Of a stretch of DNA of 56,914 bases, positions 8,229 through 17,688 are shown one piece after another. Both the position numbers and the translations under genes were made by a program. Position 1 is the first letter of the stretch. The number at the start of each line of letters is the position of its first letter. This stretch comes from Fidelibacterota bacterium (GTDB taxonomy: Bacteria; Fidelibacterota; Marinisomatia; SCGC-AAA003-L08; TS1B11), in assembly GCA_020354025.1 (NCBI GenBank), contig CP070638.1, forward strand, positions 906,960 to 963,873, read 5' to 3'. The notes under the pieces were generated by a model. It worked only from the letters and a program-made list of their open reading frames with translations, was not told the origin of the DNA and ran no database searches.

Positions 8229-10463
8229 CTAGAGCATGACCTCGGCTAGGAGTTCCATCGGATGTAGCACCCGACGGCTGATCCCCGCGCGGATCTGCTC
8301 GCAACATGATATACCGCTGGCCAGGATGGTCCGGTCACCACCAGGGATCTCTGTCTGCCGGACTTGATTGAACAGGTCTTCGCCAACGCTCATACTCAGC
8401 TCATGATACTCCCGTTTGTAGCCGAAACTTCCCGCCATCCCGCAGCATTCCGCGCTCGAAGTGTCGATCTCGAAGCCTAGCTGCCGCAGCAACGTTACAG
8501 TCGGGGCGGTTGCATCAATGGTCTTCTGCTGACAGTGGCCGTGGAAAAAGATTCTTCCTCCAGCTGTTTCCTCAACGTTGAAGATCTGCTTCAGCTCGAG
8601 TTCATCTTCACCGATTATCTTCAGTAAATACTCGATCGGATCATAACTGTTGGCTTTGAGCTTCTCAAAGAGAGCTGGATTCCCGAGTAAGTGTCGGTAA
8701 TCGTGTCGGAAGAGCGCCAGCACGCTGGGTTCCACGACCACAATATCCCGGCCTTGGTCAATGCGGCTTTCAAGATAGGCCGCCGTATTCTCAGCCCTAC
8801 GGCCGGCCTTGACTATCATCCCCTGCGATAACGTGGCCCGACCCTCAGCCATCACCCGGCTCAGCTCCACCTGAACACCGAGGCACTCTAGCACCTTGAT
8901 GGTCGCCATCCCCCGCTGTGGAAGGGTGTAGTTCGTATAGACATCCGCGAACAGGAGGGCTTTCCTGTGGGGTGTCTCTTGCTCGGCATGACTGACCGAT
9001 GGAGCCTGTATCTTCCTCCATTGACGATATTGCCGGGTCAGCGGCCGGACAGCAGATTCGGGCAGGTCGGGACGACGATCCACTCCGGCCATCTTTTCCA
9101 GAAGCCAGCGCGAAGGAGATAGACGCAGGACCGAGCCGGCAAACGGGGTCACGCGGCTGCCCCACCTGGCAAAGTGATAAAAATTACCGAAGAACCGTTT
9201 TTGCAGGGAAACACCACCACCTGCCCGATCAAGGCGGCTTTTAAGAACCGTATTGAGCCAGGGAATATCGATCCGCACCGGGCACTGGGGGACGCATCGG
9301 GAACAGCCGGTGCAGAGTTCAGTGAAACGGGCTTTTTGTAACGTCCCCGTTCCCGCTTCCCAAGACCCGCCGATGCCGCCGGAGTAAGTCTCCCCGCCGA
9401 AGGCATGGCCGCCTACGGTCTGGAAATTGGCGCAGACGTTCAGACATGCACTGCACCGGATACAGTAGAGCGCTTCCCTTAAAACGGGATCCTCCCTCAT
9501 TGTCATGCGGCCATTGTCGATAAGCACCAGGTGGAACTGGCGGTCACGGGCCGGCGAACCACCGAATGAGAATGAGGGGAAATCCAGGGGAGGCGTGATG
9601 ACACTGGTATAGGAAGTCAGGGGCTGTCCCGTTCCACTGGGCCCCAGCAGCTCGATGAAGGGGGCCAGGTCTTCCCGCCGGGATACCACCTTCTCCACGC
9701 CCGCCACGGCGATATGCACCGGCGGGGCCTGGGTCACCATACGGATGTTGCCCTCGCTCTCAACCAGCACCAGCGTCCCGGTATCGGCGGCGATGACATT
9801 AGCCCCGCTGATGCCTATATCAGCCGTCAGGAATTTCTCGCGCAGCTGATCCCGGGCAAACCTGGTCAGATCCTCTCCCGAGTCCAGAGGATGGTCGGTT
9901 TCAAAGGCGGCTTTGAACAGCTGCGAAATACGCTCCCGGCTGCGATGGATCGCCGGGGCTACGATGTGCGAAGGCTGCTCACCGGACACCTGCAAAATGA
10001 ACTCGGCTAGGTCCGTTTCTACCACTTCGATACTCGCCTGCTCTAGAACACCGTTGAGCCCGATCTCTTCGGTCGTCATGGACTTGGCTTTCACTACCAG
10101 CCGCGCCCGCCGCTCCAGGCAGATCCTCTTAATATAGTAACAGGCATCAGCGGCATCGCGGGCGAGGTAGTAGTGACCTCCACGTGAAGTAACCGAGGCC
10201 TCCAGCGTCGCCAGCAGCTCCGAAAGGCTCTCGATGGCTGCTTCCTTGATAGCCCGGGCGCGATCCTTGAGCTCTTCGTAATCCGCGATATCGGCTGTGG
10301 CCTGGTAGCGCCCCAAGTTGAAGGTCTGGGTATTGCGCCGAACCGCCCCGCTTTCAACTTCCAGCGCCATTCGTATCGCCCGCTCCAGGGAACCCTTCAC
10401 GCTCTTGTCCGCCACATCCCTGGGGTGTATCTGATCAGTGGGAATTGTCCTTAGACGGGCCAT
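8229..10463 (-). CDS. LutB-LutA fusion, L-lactate oxidation iron-sulfur protein
   Basis: This 744-residue protein joins two subunits that are usually separate. Residues about 1-470 are LutB-like: a LUD domain (ADTGTLVLVESEGN) followed by two [4Fe-4S] motifs, CIRCSACLNVC and CTGCSRCVPQC. Residues about 500-744 are LutA/GlpC-like with cysteine-rich (CCG) domains. The second CCG motif is intact (HGHCQQKT ... AECCGMAGSFG). The first is degenerate: the expected CCG-x-P-x-LS site reads AEGRATLSQG. LutABC oxidises L-lactate to pyruvate in the cytoplasm. Here it would take the lactate that RhaEW makes from lactaldehyde. It lies 3 nt after lutC. A GlpC-type electron-transfer protein is a less likely reading. 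Confidence 0.85.
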   Translation of the reverse strand: MARLRTIPTDQIHPRDVADKSVKGSLERAIRMALEVESGAVRRNTQTFNLGRYQATADIADYEELKDRARAIKEAAIESLSELLATLEASVTSRGGHYYLARDAADACYYIKRICLERRARLVVKAKSMTTEEIGLNGVLEQASIEVVETDLAEFILQVSGEQPSHIVAPAIHRSRERISQLFKAAFETDHPLDSGEDLTRFARDQLREKFLTADIGISGANVIAADTGTLVLVESEGNIRMVTQAPPVHIAVAGVEKVVSRREDLAPFIELLGPSGTGQPLTSYTSVITPPLDFPSFSFGGSPARDRQFHLVLIDNGRMTMREDPVLREALYCIRCSACLNVCANFQTVGGHAFGGETYSGGIGGSWEAGTGTLQKARFTELCTGCSRCVPQCPVRIDIPWLNTVLKSRLDRAGGGVSLQKRFFGNFYHFARWGSRVTPFAGSVLRLSPSRWLLEKMAGVDRRPDLPESAVRPLTRQYRQWRKIQAPSVSHAEQETPHRKALLFADVYTNYTLPQRGMATIKVLECLGVQVELSRVMAEGRATLSQGMIVKAGRRAENTAAYLESRIDQGRDIVVVEPSVLALFRHDYRHLLGNPALFEKLKANSYDPIEYLLKIIGEDELELKQIFNVEETAGGRIFFHGHCQQKTIDATAPTVTLLRQLGFEIDTSSAECCGMAGSFGYKREYHELSMSVGEDLFNQVRQTEIPGGDRTILASGISCCEQIRAGISRRVLHPMELLAEVML

Positions 10464-10466
10464 TGC

Positions 10467-11033
10467 CTACTCTTCAAGGATGATTATATGTAGGTGATCG
10501 GGGCCGTGCACCCCGCGTACCAGCTCACCCATATCAGCGGTTACGCTGGGCCCGGTAATAAAAACAAAGCTGCGCTTCATGCCCTTGTTTTCCAGCTGCC
10601 CGGCGGTGAATACGTCCCCGGGGCGGGAAACGATATTCCGGGCCTCCAGGACAGCAATGTGGCTGCGGGGGAACAGGCTCACGGCACCACCCAGCTTCGC
10701 GGTCACAGCCACACAGACCGAACCGGTGCGCGCCACCCCGGCGAAGGCATCGGTGATGCCCACCCTGGCAGAACGGAGCTGGTTGTCCGGCGGATTGTCA
10801 ACTACCTGCTCGAGATTCCTGAGTGGGTCCCACAGCTCGGACGGCAGGTCATCAGGCTCGGCCAGCAGTGCCGACCCTGAGCTTTCCGAAGGCACCTCAA
10901 TACCGCCTGAAAGTACGCGCCGGACGGCATGCTTCAGGGCTTCTGGAGAACGTGACACCAGTTCAACGGTGGCCCCGGTCAGTCCGATAGCCGCAACAAA
11001 CTCCCGGATCAACGATTCGCTGCCTGAGTGCAT
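10467..11033 (-). CDS. lutC: LUD-domain lactate utilisation protein C
   Basis: A 188-residue single LUD domain ending in the typical GPSVTADMGELVRGVHGP segment. An earlier conserved stretch, VGITDAFAGVARTGSVCV, matches the LutC nucleotide-like pocket region. LutC is the third component of the LutABC lactate oxidase complex. It starts with ATG behind GAGG, 11 nt after the rhaEW stop, and is followed 3 nt later by the LutB-LutA fusion, so the two would be made in step. Its N-terminus is shorter than some LutC proteins (about 200-240 residues), but the core is complete. Confidence 0.85.
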   Translation of the reverse strand: MHSGSESLIREFVAAIGLTGATVELVSRSPEALKHAVRRVLSGGIEVPSESSGSALLAEPDDLPSELWDPLRNLEQVVDNPPDNQLRSARVGITDAFAGVARTGSVCVAVTAKLGGAVSLFPRSHIAVLEARNIVSRPGDVFTAGQLENKGMKRSFVFITGPSVTADMGELVRGVHGPDHLHIIILEE

Positions 11034-11044
11034 CCCGTCCTCAG

Positions 11045-13219
11045 CTACCGCAGGAATGCTTCCTTGAGGCCCCCATCCACCGGGATAACATGCCCGGTGG
11101 TGCGATCGGAGCGGGGGCTGAGCAGGAAGTAGCCGGCTTCCACTACGTCCCGGGGACGAATGGGGCGGCCGGTCAGCGTCCTCTGGGCATAATAGCCAGC
11201 CAGTTTTTCGATCAGCGCCATCGCCTCCTCGCTTTCATCAAAGCTAATATTGTATTTACTGAGACTGGCCATCACGCGCTCCCGGGGAAACATGGAACTG
11301 CCCTCGATGACCGTCGCTGGGCTGATCCCGTTCACCCGGATCGCGGGCGCATAGCGGATAGCCAGCTCCCGGATAAGGTGGTTCACCGCCGCCTTGCTGG
11401 CATCGTAGGGCTCGCTACCGGTCTTGGGGACCACCGCATTAGCCGAGCTGGTCAGCAGGACCGATCCTTCCGAGCCCTGTTCTCCTATTAGCACCGCAAA
11501 CTCTTCGACCAGGATGATGTTGCCGATCACGTTGACCTTCAGGACCGTATCCCACGTGGCATCCAGGAAACCATCCCCTCTGTCGGGTGGGATAAAGACA
11601 GCTGCGGTATTGACAAGGTCATCCACGCCGCCAAAATACATCGCCGCTTCCCTCAGGGCCTTTGCGACGGTTCCCCGCCGGGTTATATCCAGGGGCAAGG
11701 CCAGAGCCACGTCCCCGCCGAAGTGCCGCTTCAGTTCATCGACTGTCTCCTGGGCGGCTTCCTGGTTCCGGTCGGCTACCACCACGTGGGCTCCCTCGTG
11801 AGCCAGGCGGGTGCAGAACTCCCGGCCAATACCGCTGCCTCCCCCAACCACCATCGCCACCCGGCGGGCCATTTCCTTCTCAGGCGGCTGTCGCTGAAGC
11901 TTGGCTTCCTCCAAGGCCCAGTACTCAATGCCGAAAGCCTCCTCAGGGGAGAGCGCGACGTAATTGTTAACCACGCGATCCGGATCAATGCCCTCATCCA
12001 TAGTACCATCCGCCAGGGCCGTAGCTCCCTCCATGACGTGGATAGCGTTAACGTAGAACTCGCCTGTTATCCGGGCTTCCTTCTTGCTCTTCCCAAAGCT
12101 CAGCATGCCCACGCCCGGAATCAGGACAACCGTGGGATTAGGATCGCGCATCGCGGGGGAGTCGGCCGTCTTGTGAGAATCGTAGTAGTCGGCATAGTCC
12201 CGCCGATATTGTGTCAGGCCGGTCGCGATGGATTCCTTGAGCGAATCGAGATCGCCTTTTTGAGGATCCCAGTCAACATTAAAAGGCCGCACCTTGGTGC
12301 GAATAAAGTGGTCCGGACAGCTGGTACCCTGAAAGGCCAGACGTTGGGCATCACGGCTGCAGACAAAGCGAAGCACTTCCGGCAGGTCAACCAGCTGGCC
12401 GATGAGTCCCTTCGCCTCGCCTACCAGCCCCCTCACAAATGGCAGGACCTGAGAGGCAACCTCACGCCGGTCAGCGCGGGGCTGACAGCACTCGCCGCCA
12501 AAAAGCTCCTCACCCACAGCTTCGATCTTCCCCGCTACGAACCGTCCCAGCGCGTCAATGATCTCGATGGTGCTGCGGTAGCATCCATACTGGTCGTCAC
12601 CCCAGGTCATTAGCCCGTGTGAGGCCAGGATAATACCGTTGGCCTGGGGATCGGTCTTGAGGGCTTCGGCCAGCATCACGCCCAGCTCATATCCCGGACG
12701 CCGCCACGGCAACCACATCAGGTGGTGGTCGAACTGCCGGTTGAACTCCGCCAGCAGTTTACGGCCGTTAGCGGTTGCCGCCAGGGCAATGCCCCAATCC
12801 GGATGGGTGTGATCAATATGCTTGAAGGGCATTAGACCGTGCAGGGGAGTATCAATAGAGGCCGGGCGGTCGTGCAGGCCGAAGCGGCAAAGCGGGTAGT
12901 AGCCGACCATTTCATCTTCATAATCACTGCCTCGGTACCTGTCCTTCAGTGCGAGGAATTTGTCCATGTAGAGCCGGGCGAAGCCGTCCCGCCCCATCGA
13001 GCCGAGGTCACCACCGGACCCCTTGACCCACAATACCTCCACTTCCTGTCCCGTCAGCGGATCAGTCTGCCTGACCTTTGACGAAGTATTGCCCCCACCG
13101 AAATTGGTGATCCGCAGGTCCGAGCCGAGCAGGTTGGATCGGTAGCGCAGGGTGTCAGTCTCGTCGAGGCTCTCCGCCAGTTTGGGATCCCATTTATCCT
13201 CCAGATACTTCAGTGACAT
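11045..13219 (-). CDS. rhaEW: Bifunctional rhamnulose-1-phosphate aldolase / lactaldehyde dehydrogenase
   Basis: A 724-residue two-domain enzyme. Residues about 1-430 form a class II aldolase with the zinc-histidine segments HIDHTHPDWG and ILASHGLMTWG. Residues about 455-724 form a short-chain dehydrogenase with VVGGGSGIGREF (NAD-binding) and the YDASK catalytic pair. The family (B. subtilis YuxG type, RhaEW) cleaves L-rhamnulose 1-phosphate to dihydroxyacetone phosphate and L-lactaldehyde and oxidises the lactaldehyde to lactate. GGAGG lies 9 nt before the ATG. Two Lut proteins follow directly, giving a direct route to pyruvate. The length and domain order match the known family. Confidence 0.92.
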   Translation of the reverse strand: MSLKYLEDKWDPKLAESLDETDTLRYRSNLLGSDLRITNFGGGNTSSKVRQTDPLTGQEVEVLWVKGSGGDLGSMGRDGFARLYMDKFLALKDRYRGSDYEDEMVGYYPLCRFGLHDRPASIDTPLHGLMPFKHIDHTHPDWGIALAATANGRKLLAEFNRQFDHHLMWLPWRRPGYELGVMLAEALKTDPQANGIILASHGLMTWGDDQYGCYRSTIEIIDALGRFVAGKIEAVGEELFGGECCQPRADRREVASQVLPFVRGLVGEAKGLIGQLVDLPEVLRFVCSRDAQRLAFQGTSCPDHFIRTKVRPFNVDWDPQKGDLDSLKESIATGLTQYRRDYADYYDSHKTADSPAMRDPNPTVVLIPGVGMLSFGKSKKEARITGEFYVNAIHVMEGATALADGTMDEGIDPDRVVNNYVALSPEEAFGIEYWALEEAKLQRQPPEKEMARRVAMVVGGGSGIGREFCTRLAHEGAHVVVADRNQEAAQETVDELKRHFGGDVALALPLDITRRGTVAKALREAAMYFGGVDDLVNTAAVFIPPDRGDGFLDATWDTVLKVNVIGNIILVEEFAVLIGEQGSEGSVLLTSSANAVVPKTGSEPYDASKAAVNHLIRELAIRYAPAIRVNGISPATVIEGSSMFPRERVMASLSKYNISFDESEEAMALIEKLAGYYAQRTLTGRPIRPRDVVEAGYFLLSPRSDRTTGHVIPVDGGLKEAFLR

Positions 13220-13270
13220 ACACTTTTCCTCCAGCCATTGTTCTGAGACCTGCTACCTACCCAAGTGTAC

Positions 13271-14041
13271 TTAAGTAAGGTGGAGCTGTTTCCGGCGGTA
13301 CTGCTCATCCAGACGGGCATGGATCCGCTCCACCTCTTCCGGGGCCATGAATACCACTTCCCCCAGTGTATGGGCACCGTTGAATATTTCCGCAGCTTTC
13401 ACGGCCATAGTGCTCGCGGCTAAGACCGACTCCGGGGTCGGACCGACGGTGATCATGCCATGGTTTCGCAGCAGGATCAGGTTCGGCGCGAAACCGTTTT
13501 CGCCGCTGAACCGTTCCCATCCAGTCCGGATTGCCCGCGCCAGTGCCACGCCCGGATTGACATAGTCAATAAACAGCGACCTGGGGCCGCAGCATACGAC
13601 TTCATCGGGAAAGAGTCGCCGCCGGGCGAAAAGCTCGGCCTTCCCGGAGCAGAGTATCTTGTTCACTTCCACCGGGTGGGTATGACCGACAAAGTTTACC
13701 CCCTCCTGCCGCAGGAGCCAGGCGTGAAACGTGGTCTCAATCGACGGCCTGGGCTCGTCGGGATCAACCCGGGCCGCCAGCAGGGCCGCTTCCGTTGCCT
13801 CCTGATCCAGTTCCTGGTCCAGTAGAGGCAGGACGCCTTCAAATCGAACCGGCACTAGCTGCTGGAGATCCAGGGTGCCCAACTGGCTGCCACTGGCTTT
13901 GACGAAGAAAGTGCTGCCATCCACCAAGGCCGAGGTATTCCCCTCGCCAAGTAACGCCAGGCGGTTTCCCGGCTTTCCCAGTTCCAGAGAAAGTTCCAGC
14001 AGTTGTTTCCTGATGCGGACAGGATCTGTTTCCGGGGTCAT
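13271..14041 (-). CDS. Class II aldolase/adducin-family protein (FucA/RhaD-like)
   Basis: A 256-residue stand-alone class II aldolase fold. Visible features are GEGNTSALVDG near residue 30, the zinc-site HTHPVEV and the second-histidine segment LLRNHGMITVGPT. It is close in size to L-fuculose-1-phosphate aldolase or ribulose-phosphate epimerase but somewhat longer. It sits between the ABC permease and rhaEW, so the operon has two class II aldolase domains. This one may handle a different 6-deoxyketose phosphate, for example fuculose 1-phosphate. The substrate cannot be fixed from sequence alone. Confidence 0.75.
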   Translation of the reverse strand: MTPETDPVRIRKQLLELSLELGKPGNRLALLGEGNTSALVDGSTFFVKASGSQLGTLDLQQLVPVRFEGVLPLLDQELDQEATEAALLAARVDPDEPRPSIETTFHAWLLRQEGVNFVGHTHPVEVNKILCSGKAELFARRRLFPDEVVCCGPRSLFIDYVNPGVALARAIRTGWERFSGENGFAPNLILLRNHGMITVGPTPESVLAASTMAVKAAEIFNGAHTLGEVVFMAPEEVERIHARLDEQYRRKQLHLT

Positions 14042-14138
14042 CGCGAAGGCCTTATCTTATGGTGTTAATCCTCGTTTGAAATAATCTAAATCCAAGTCCT
14101 ATCGACGGGCCCACCCCACCAAGCGACCTCCCTCTGGA

Positions 14139-15152
14139 TCAGGCCAGGTGCCGGTGCCGCAGGCGGTCTACTACCACGGCGATAATAATCACCACCCCGG
14201 TGACGACCTGGGTAACCCAGGTGGGCCAGCCGTTGAGCTGGCTGCCGGTGCGGATTACGGTCATGATTATCGCCCCGACCAGGCTGCCTAGGATGGAACC
14301 CTCCCCACCCGACAGGCTGCCTCCCCCGATTACCACCGCAGCGATGATATCCAGTTCCATACCGACAGCGCCGGTCGGATCACCTTGCTCCTGGTATGAC
14401 GTTAACATTATACCGGCTAATCCCGCGAAGGCCCCAGCAGCGGCATAGACGAACTGCTTGACCCGTTCGACATCTACTCCACATAGTCTGGCCGTCTGCT
14501 CGTTGGAGCCTACGGCATAGATATGGCGTCCGAGGGGAGTGTATCTCAGGAATCCGGCGATTATCACGGCCAGGAATAGCATGAGCCAGCCACCAGGAGG
14601 TATCAGGAGCCATTTCTGATCAGGCGGGAGTGTTGCCAGAAGTTCATTCAACCAGGTAGGTTCCACGTTCACCGGCATACCTCTGGCCAGTCCCTTGGCA
14701 AAGCCCCGCACCGCCAGCATCATGCCCAGGGTTACGATAAAGGGCACCATCCTGAGGCGGGTGATGAGCATACCGTTGATAAATCCCAGCATGGCAGCAA
14801 CCAGCAGGCACCCGAGAACAGCTAGGATCGGGCTGAGACCGAGGGATTGGATCAGCAGGGCCACAACCACCGAGCTCATGGCGATAATTGATCCCGCTGA
14901 CAAGTCGATCCCGGCGGAGATGATGACCATGGTCATCCCGAGGGCCGCCACACCCACGATGACGGACTGCTGGATGATAGTCTCCAAAGCCATAAAGGTG
15001 ACGATCCTGGCATTCAGGAGGGCGAAAAAGCCGTATACCAGCAGCAGGGCCAGCAGCGGGCCAAAGCGGTTGAGCCAGCCCAGGCGCTTCACGGTGGTAG
15101 CATTGTTATGGCTGGCCGGTGCCAGTTTCTTAAATAACTCTGTGATATTCAC
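14139..15152 (-). CDS. Ribose/rhamnose-type ABC sugar permease (RbsC family)
   Basis: A 337-residue integral membrane permease with 8-10 hydrophobic segments and family motifs: SAGIDLSAGSIIAMSS, the cytoplasmic loop YAVGSNEQTARLCGV, and VIGGGSLSGGEGSILGSLVGA near the C-terminus. It starts at GTG (15152), overlapping the TGA of the ATPase gene as GTGA, which implies translational coupling. It forms the channel of the importer with the ATPase and lipoprotein binding protein upstream. No second permease is present, so it probably acts as a homodimer. Confidence 0.9.
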   Translation of the reverse strand: MNITELFKKLAPASHNNATTVKRLGWLNRFGPLLALLLVYGFFALLNARIVTFMALETIIQQSVIVGVAALGMTMVIISAGIDLSAGSIIAMSSVVVALLIQSLGLSPILAVLGCLLVAAMLGFINGMLITRLRMVPFIVTLGMMLAVRGFAKGLARGMPVNVEPTWLNELLATLPPDQKWLLIPPGGWLMLFLAVIIAGFLRYTPLGRHIYAVGSNEQTARLCGVDVERVKQFVYAAAGAFAGLAGIMLTSYQEQGDPTGAVGMELDIIAAVVIGGGSLSGGEGSILGSLVGAIIMTVIRTGSQLNGWPTWVTQVVTGVVIIIAVVVDRLRHRHLA

Positions 15153-16699
15153 GCGACACCACTCTCCCCGGTGGCAGCCAGCATCAGCTGGTGCTCATCC
15201 AGGTCTTTCACCGGTCTGGCCTCACAAAGCCGGCCGCGATGCATCACAGCCACCCTATCACAAACACCCAGCAGCTCGGGAAGGTAGCTGCTGATCATAA
15301 GCACGGCCTTGGGCTTGCGACCAGTGGTTCCCGTTCCGGAGGCCAGCTCATCAATGACCTGGTATATCTTGGCCTTCGCAGCTACGTCAATACCTCGTGT
15401 CGGCTCGTCCAGCAGCAGGACATCCACGTCGTGTTGGAGCAGACGGGCCAACGCCACCTTCTGCTGGTTGCCACCTGACAGCTCCACTACCTTTTGAACA
15501 GAGGTGAGGCAGTGAATATCCAGCCCCTCAACCCATCTCTGGGTGGCTCTCTGCTGATGCTGTGGGAGAACCAATCCCAGGGGTCCCAATCCCTTAAGTC
15601 TGGAGAGTGTGATGTTTTCCGCGAGGCTGAGATCCAGCGCCAGCCCTTCCTCCTGACGATCCTCACTGAGCATCCCCACTCCCTGGCGCCAGCGGGCTTT
15701 GGGGGAGGCGGGGCCCGTGATCGTTCCAATCCTGATCTGCCCCTGCCTGACAGGGTCAATGCCAAATATAGCCCGGAGCAGCTCGGTCCGACCGGCGCCC
15801 ACGAGACCGAAGATCCCCAGCACTTCTCCCCGGTAGAGCGTCAGACTGGCCGATTCGGGCATTTTATTGCCGCCCAGGTTTTCTATCATCAGTGCGGTTT
15901 CCCCAGGAGTGCGGGTTGACCGGGGATAAAGTTCCTCCACTGTCCGCCCCACCATCATCTGAACGATTTCACCGGGTGTTACTGTGCTGATGTCACAAGT
16001 TTTGACTACAGTGCCGTCAAGCAGCACGGTAACGCGGTCCGCAATCCTTTGCACCTCCTCCAGAAAGTGGGAGATATAGATAATAGACAGCCCCTGTTCC
16101 TTGAGCTTTTTAATTATTTCGAATAGCCGCTCAATATCCTCGCGAGACAGGCTACTGGTAGGTTCGTCGAGGATCAGGACCCGGCATCCGACGGCCAACG
16201 CCCGCGCAATCTCCACCAGCTGCCTGGCGCTGACTGGAAGGTCCCCCGCCCGGCGCTGCGGTTCAATTTCAGCATGCCCGAACTGGGCCAGCGTCTCAAG
16301 CGTACGCGCCCGGACTTCCTCCCAGCGAACCAGCCCCCATTTATTGGTCGGCTCCATACCCAGCAGGATATTCTCCTCTACCGAGAGGTGTGGCGCCAGT
16401 GAAAGCTCCTGATAGATCATGGCGACCTGCTCGTGGCGGGCATCCAGTGGACTGCGGGGGACGAAAGATTGACCATCGAGGTACATGGTCCCTTCATCGG
16501 GCTGGTGGGCGCCGGAGAGAACCTTCATCAGAGTACTCTTACCCGCACCGTTTTCCCCTACCAGGGCATGTACTTCACCGGCTGCCACTGAGAAATCAAC
16601 TTGAGACAGTGCCACGGTCGCGCCAAAGTGCTTTGTGATCCGCCGCATCTCTAGGCGCGGGGACTGGGGTGAGTGCATATTTACTGAAGGCTCAGCCAT
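15149..16699 (-). CDS. Sugar ABC transporter ATPase, two ABC domains (RbsA/RhaT type)
   Basis: A 516-residue duplicated ABC ATPase. The first domain has Walker A GENGAGKST, a divergent signature (LPVSARQ) and Walker B VLILDEPTSSL. The second has the degenerate P-loop GLVGAGRTELL, signature LSGGNQQK and DEPTRGIDV, as usual for monosaccharide ATPases (CUT2 family). It energises import through the adjacent permease. The ATG at 16699 overlaps the end of the binding-protein gene by 19 nt; an in-frame ATG at 16678 begins just after that stop, and neither has a strong ribosome site. Confidence 0.92.
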   Translation of the reverse strand: MAEPSVNMHSPQSPRLEMRRITKHFGATVALSQVDFSVAAGEVHALVGENGAGKSTLMKVLSGAHQPDEGTMYLDGQSFVPRSPLDARHEQVAMIYQELSLAPHLSVEENILLGMEPTNKWGLVRWEEVRARTLETLAQFGHAEIEPQRRAGDLPVSARQLVEIARALAVGCRVLILDEPTSSLSREDIERLFEIIKKLKEQGLSIIYISHFLEEVQRIADRVTVLLDGTVVKTCDISTVTPGEIVQMMVGRTVEELYPRSTRTPGETALMIENLGGNKMPESASLTLYRGEVLGIFGLVGAGRTELLRAIFGIDPVRQGQIRIGTITGPASPKARWRQGVGMLSEDRQEEGLALDLSLAENITLSRLKGLGPLGLVLPQHQQRATQRWVEGLDIHCLTSVQKVVELSGGNQQKVALARLLQHDVDVLLLDEPTRGIDVAAKAKIYQVIDELASGTGTTGRKPKAVLMISSYLPELLGVCDRVAVMHRGRLCEARPVKDLDEHQLMLAATGESGVA

Positions 16700-17685
16700 T
16701 TTTCAATATCCGGCTTGATCATCTCCTGGATCTCCGGTTTATCGAGGTCATCAGGCCCAACAAAGAGTACACCGGTATCAATTCGCTTCTCGACTTTCCG
16801 GCCTTGGATATGCTCCACTAGCGTCTTTACGCCCAGGTAGCCCATATTAAAGGGATTTTGAAGTACCAGTCCGTTGATCTCACCCTGACGAATACCTTCG
16901 ACTAGGGGATCCTCAGCGTCGAAACCGACGTACTTGACGGCACCTGCCAGACGCTGCCGTTTGAGGGCTTGGTGCATACCGTAGGTAGTGGAGGAATTGG
17001 GGCAGAAAATGCCGTCAATAGTAAGCTGGCCTTGCTCGTCCTTGAAGCGGATTAGGAGGTTCTCGGCCGCCTGCTGGGCGGTGGATTGCGTTACGCCGCC
17101 GTACTGCTCTTGACTAGCAACCTCGATACCTGGGAATTCCTTAATCGCCTCTAAAAATCCGCCCACCCGGTTTTCGGTGCTGGCAGACCCCTCGGCATAC
17201 CGCAGTGCAATGACCTTCCCCTGACCACCGAGTAACCGGCCCAGCTGCTGACCACCGATACGTCCACCCTGCCAGTTGTCCGTTGCTACGAAGCTGGTAT
17301 ATATACTCTCCGAGTCCTTGAGCCCGGAATCAATGATCACCACCGGGATGCCGTTCTTGACCGCCGATCTTACCGGACGACGGAGGGCCATGTCATCCAG
17401 GGGAGCCAGGACAATACCGGATACCTGGTTCACCACCTGATTATCCACGAGGGCGATCTGCTGCTGGCGGTCATCTTCCTTTTCCGGGCCAATCCACGAC
17501 ATGTGTATGCCAAGCTCTTTAGCGGCTTTGATAGCCCCGGCATGAACCGACTGCCAAAAAATATGTGTCGTCCCCTTGGGGATCACCGCTATCGTCAGCT
17601 GCTTCTGGTCCTTACCGTCCCGACCGCATGAGATAACTCCAGTCACCAGAACACCTGCTGAGAGTAGCAATAACCATCTACGCAT
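16681..17685 (-). CDS. Periplasmic sugar-binding lipoprotein of ABC importer (RbsB type)
   Basis: About 334 residues. I chose ATG at 17685 (MRRWLLLLSAG), which has GAGGG upstream; a TTG sits just before it at 17688. A lipoprotein signal ends in VISC, so it is tethered to the membrane. The mature part is a type I periplasmic-binding fold (Peripla_BP_4) with AVIPKGTTHIFWQSVH at the N-terminus and NGLVLQNPFNMGYLG in the C-terminal lobe. It captures the sugar for the importer. It is the first gene of the nine-gene catabolic operon; no transcription regulator is encoded beside it. Confidence 0.9.
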   Translation of the reverse strand: MRRWLLLLSAGVLVTGVISCGRDGKDQKQLTIAVIPKGTTHIFWQSVHAGAIKAAKELGIHMSWIGPEKEDDRQQQIALVDNQVVNQVSGIVLAPLDDMALRRPVRSAVKNGIPVVIIDSGLKDSESIYTSFVATDNWQGGRIGGQQLGRLLGGQGKVIALRYAEGSASTENRVGGFLEAIKEFPGIEVASQEQYGGVTQSTAQQAAENLLIRFKDEQGQLTIDGIFCPNSSTTYGMHQALKRQRLAGAVKYVGFDAEDPLVEGIRQGEINGLVLQNPFNMGYLGVKTLVEHIQGRKVEKRIDTGVLFVGPDDLDKPEIQEMIKPDIEKWLSLQ

Positions 17686-17688
17686 CAA

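Noticed and set aside
11723-12613. Long plus-strand frame of 296 codons inside rhaEW
   Set aside because: It lies antisense to a complete, motif-bearing enzyme in high-G+C sequence, where long antisense frames are common; the product has no recognisable domain.
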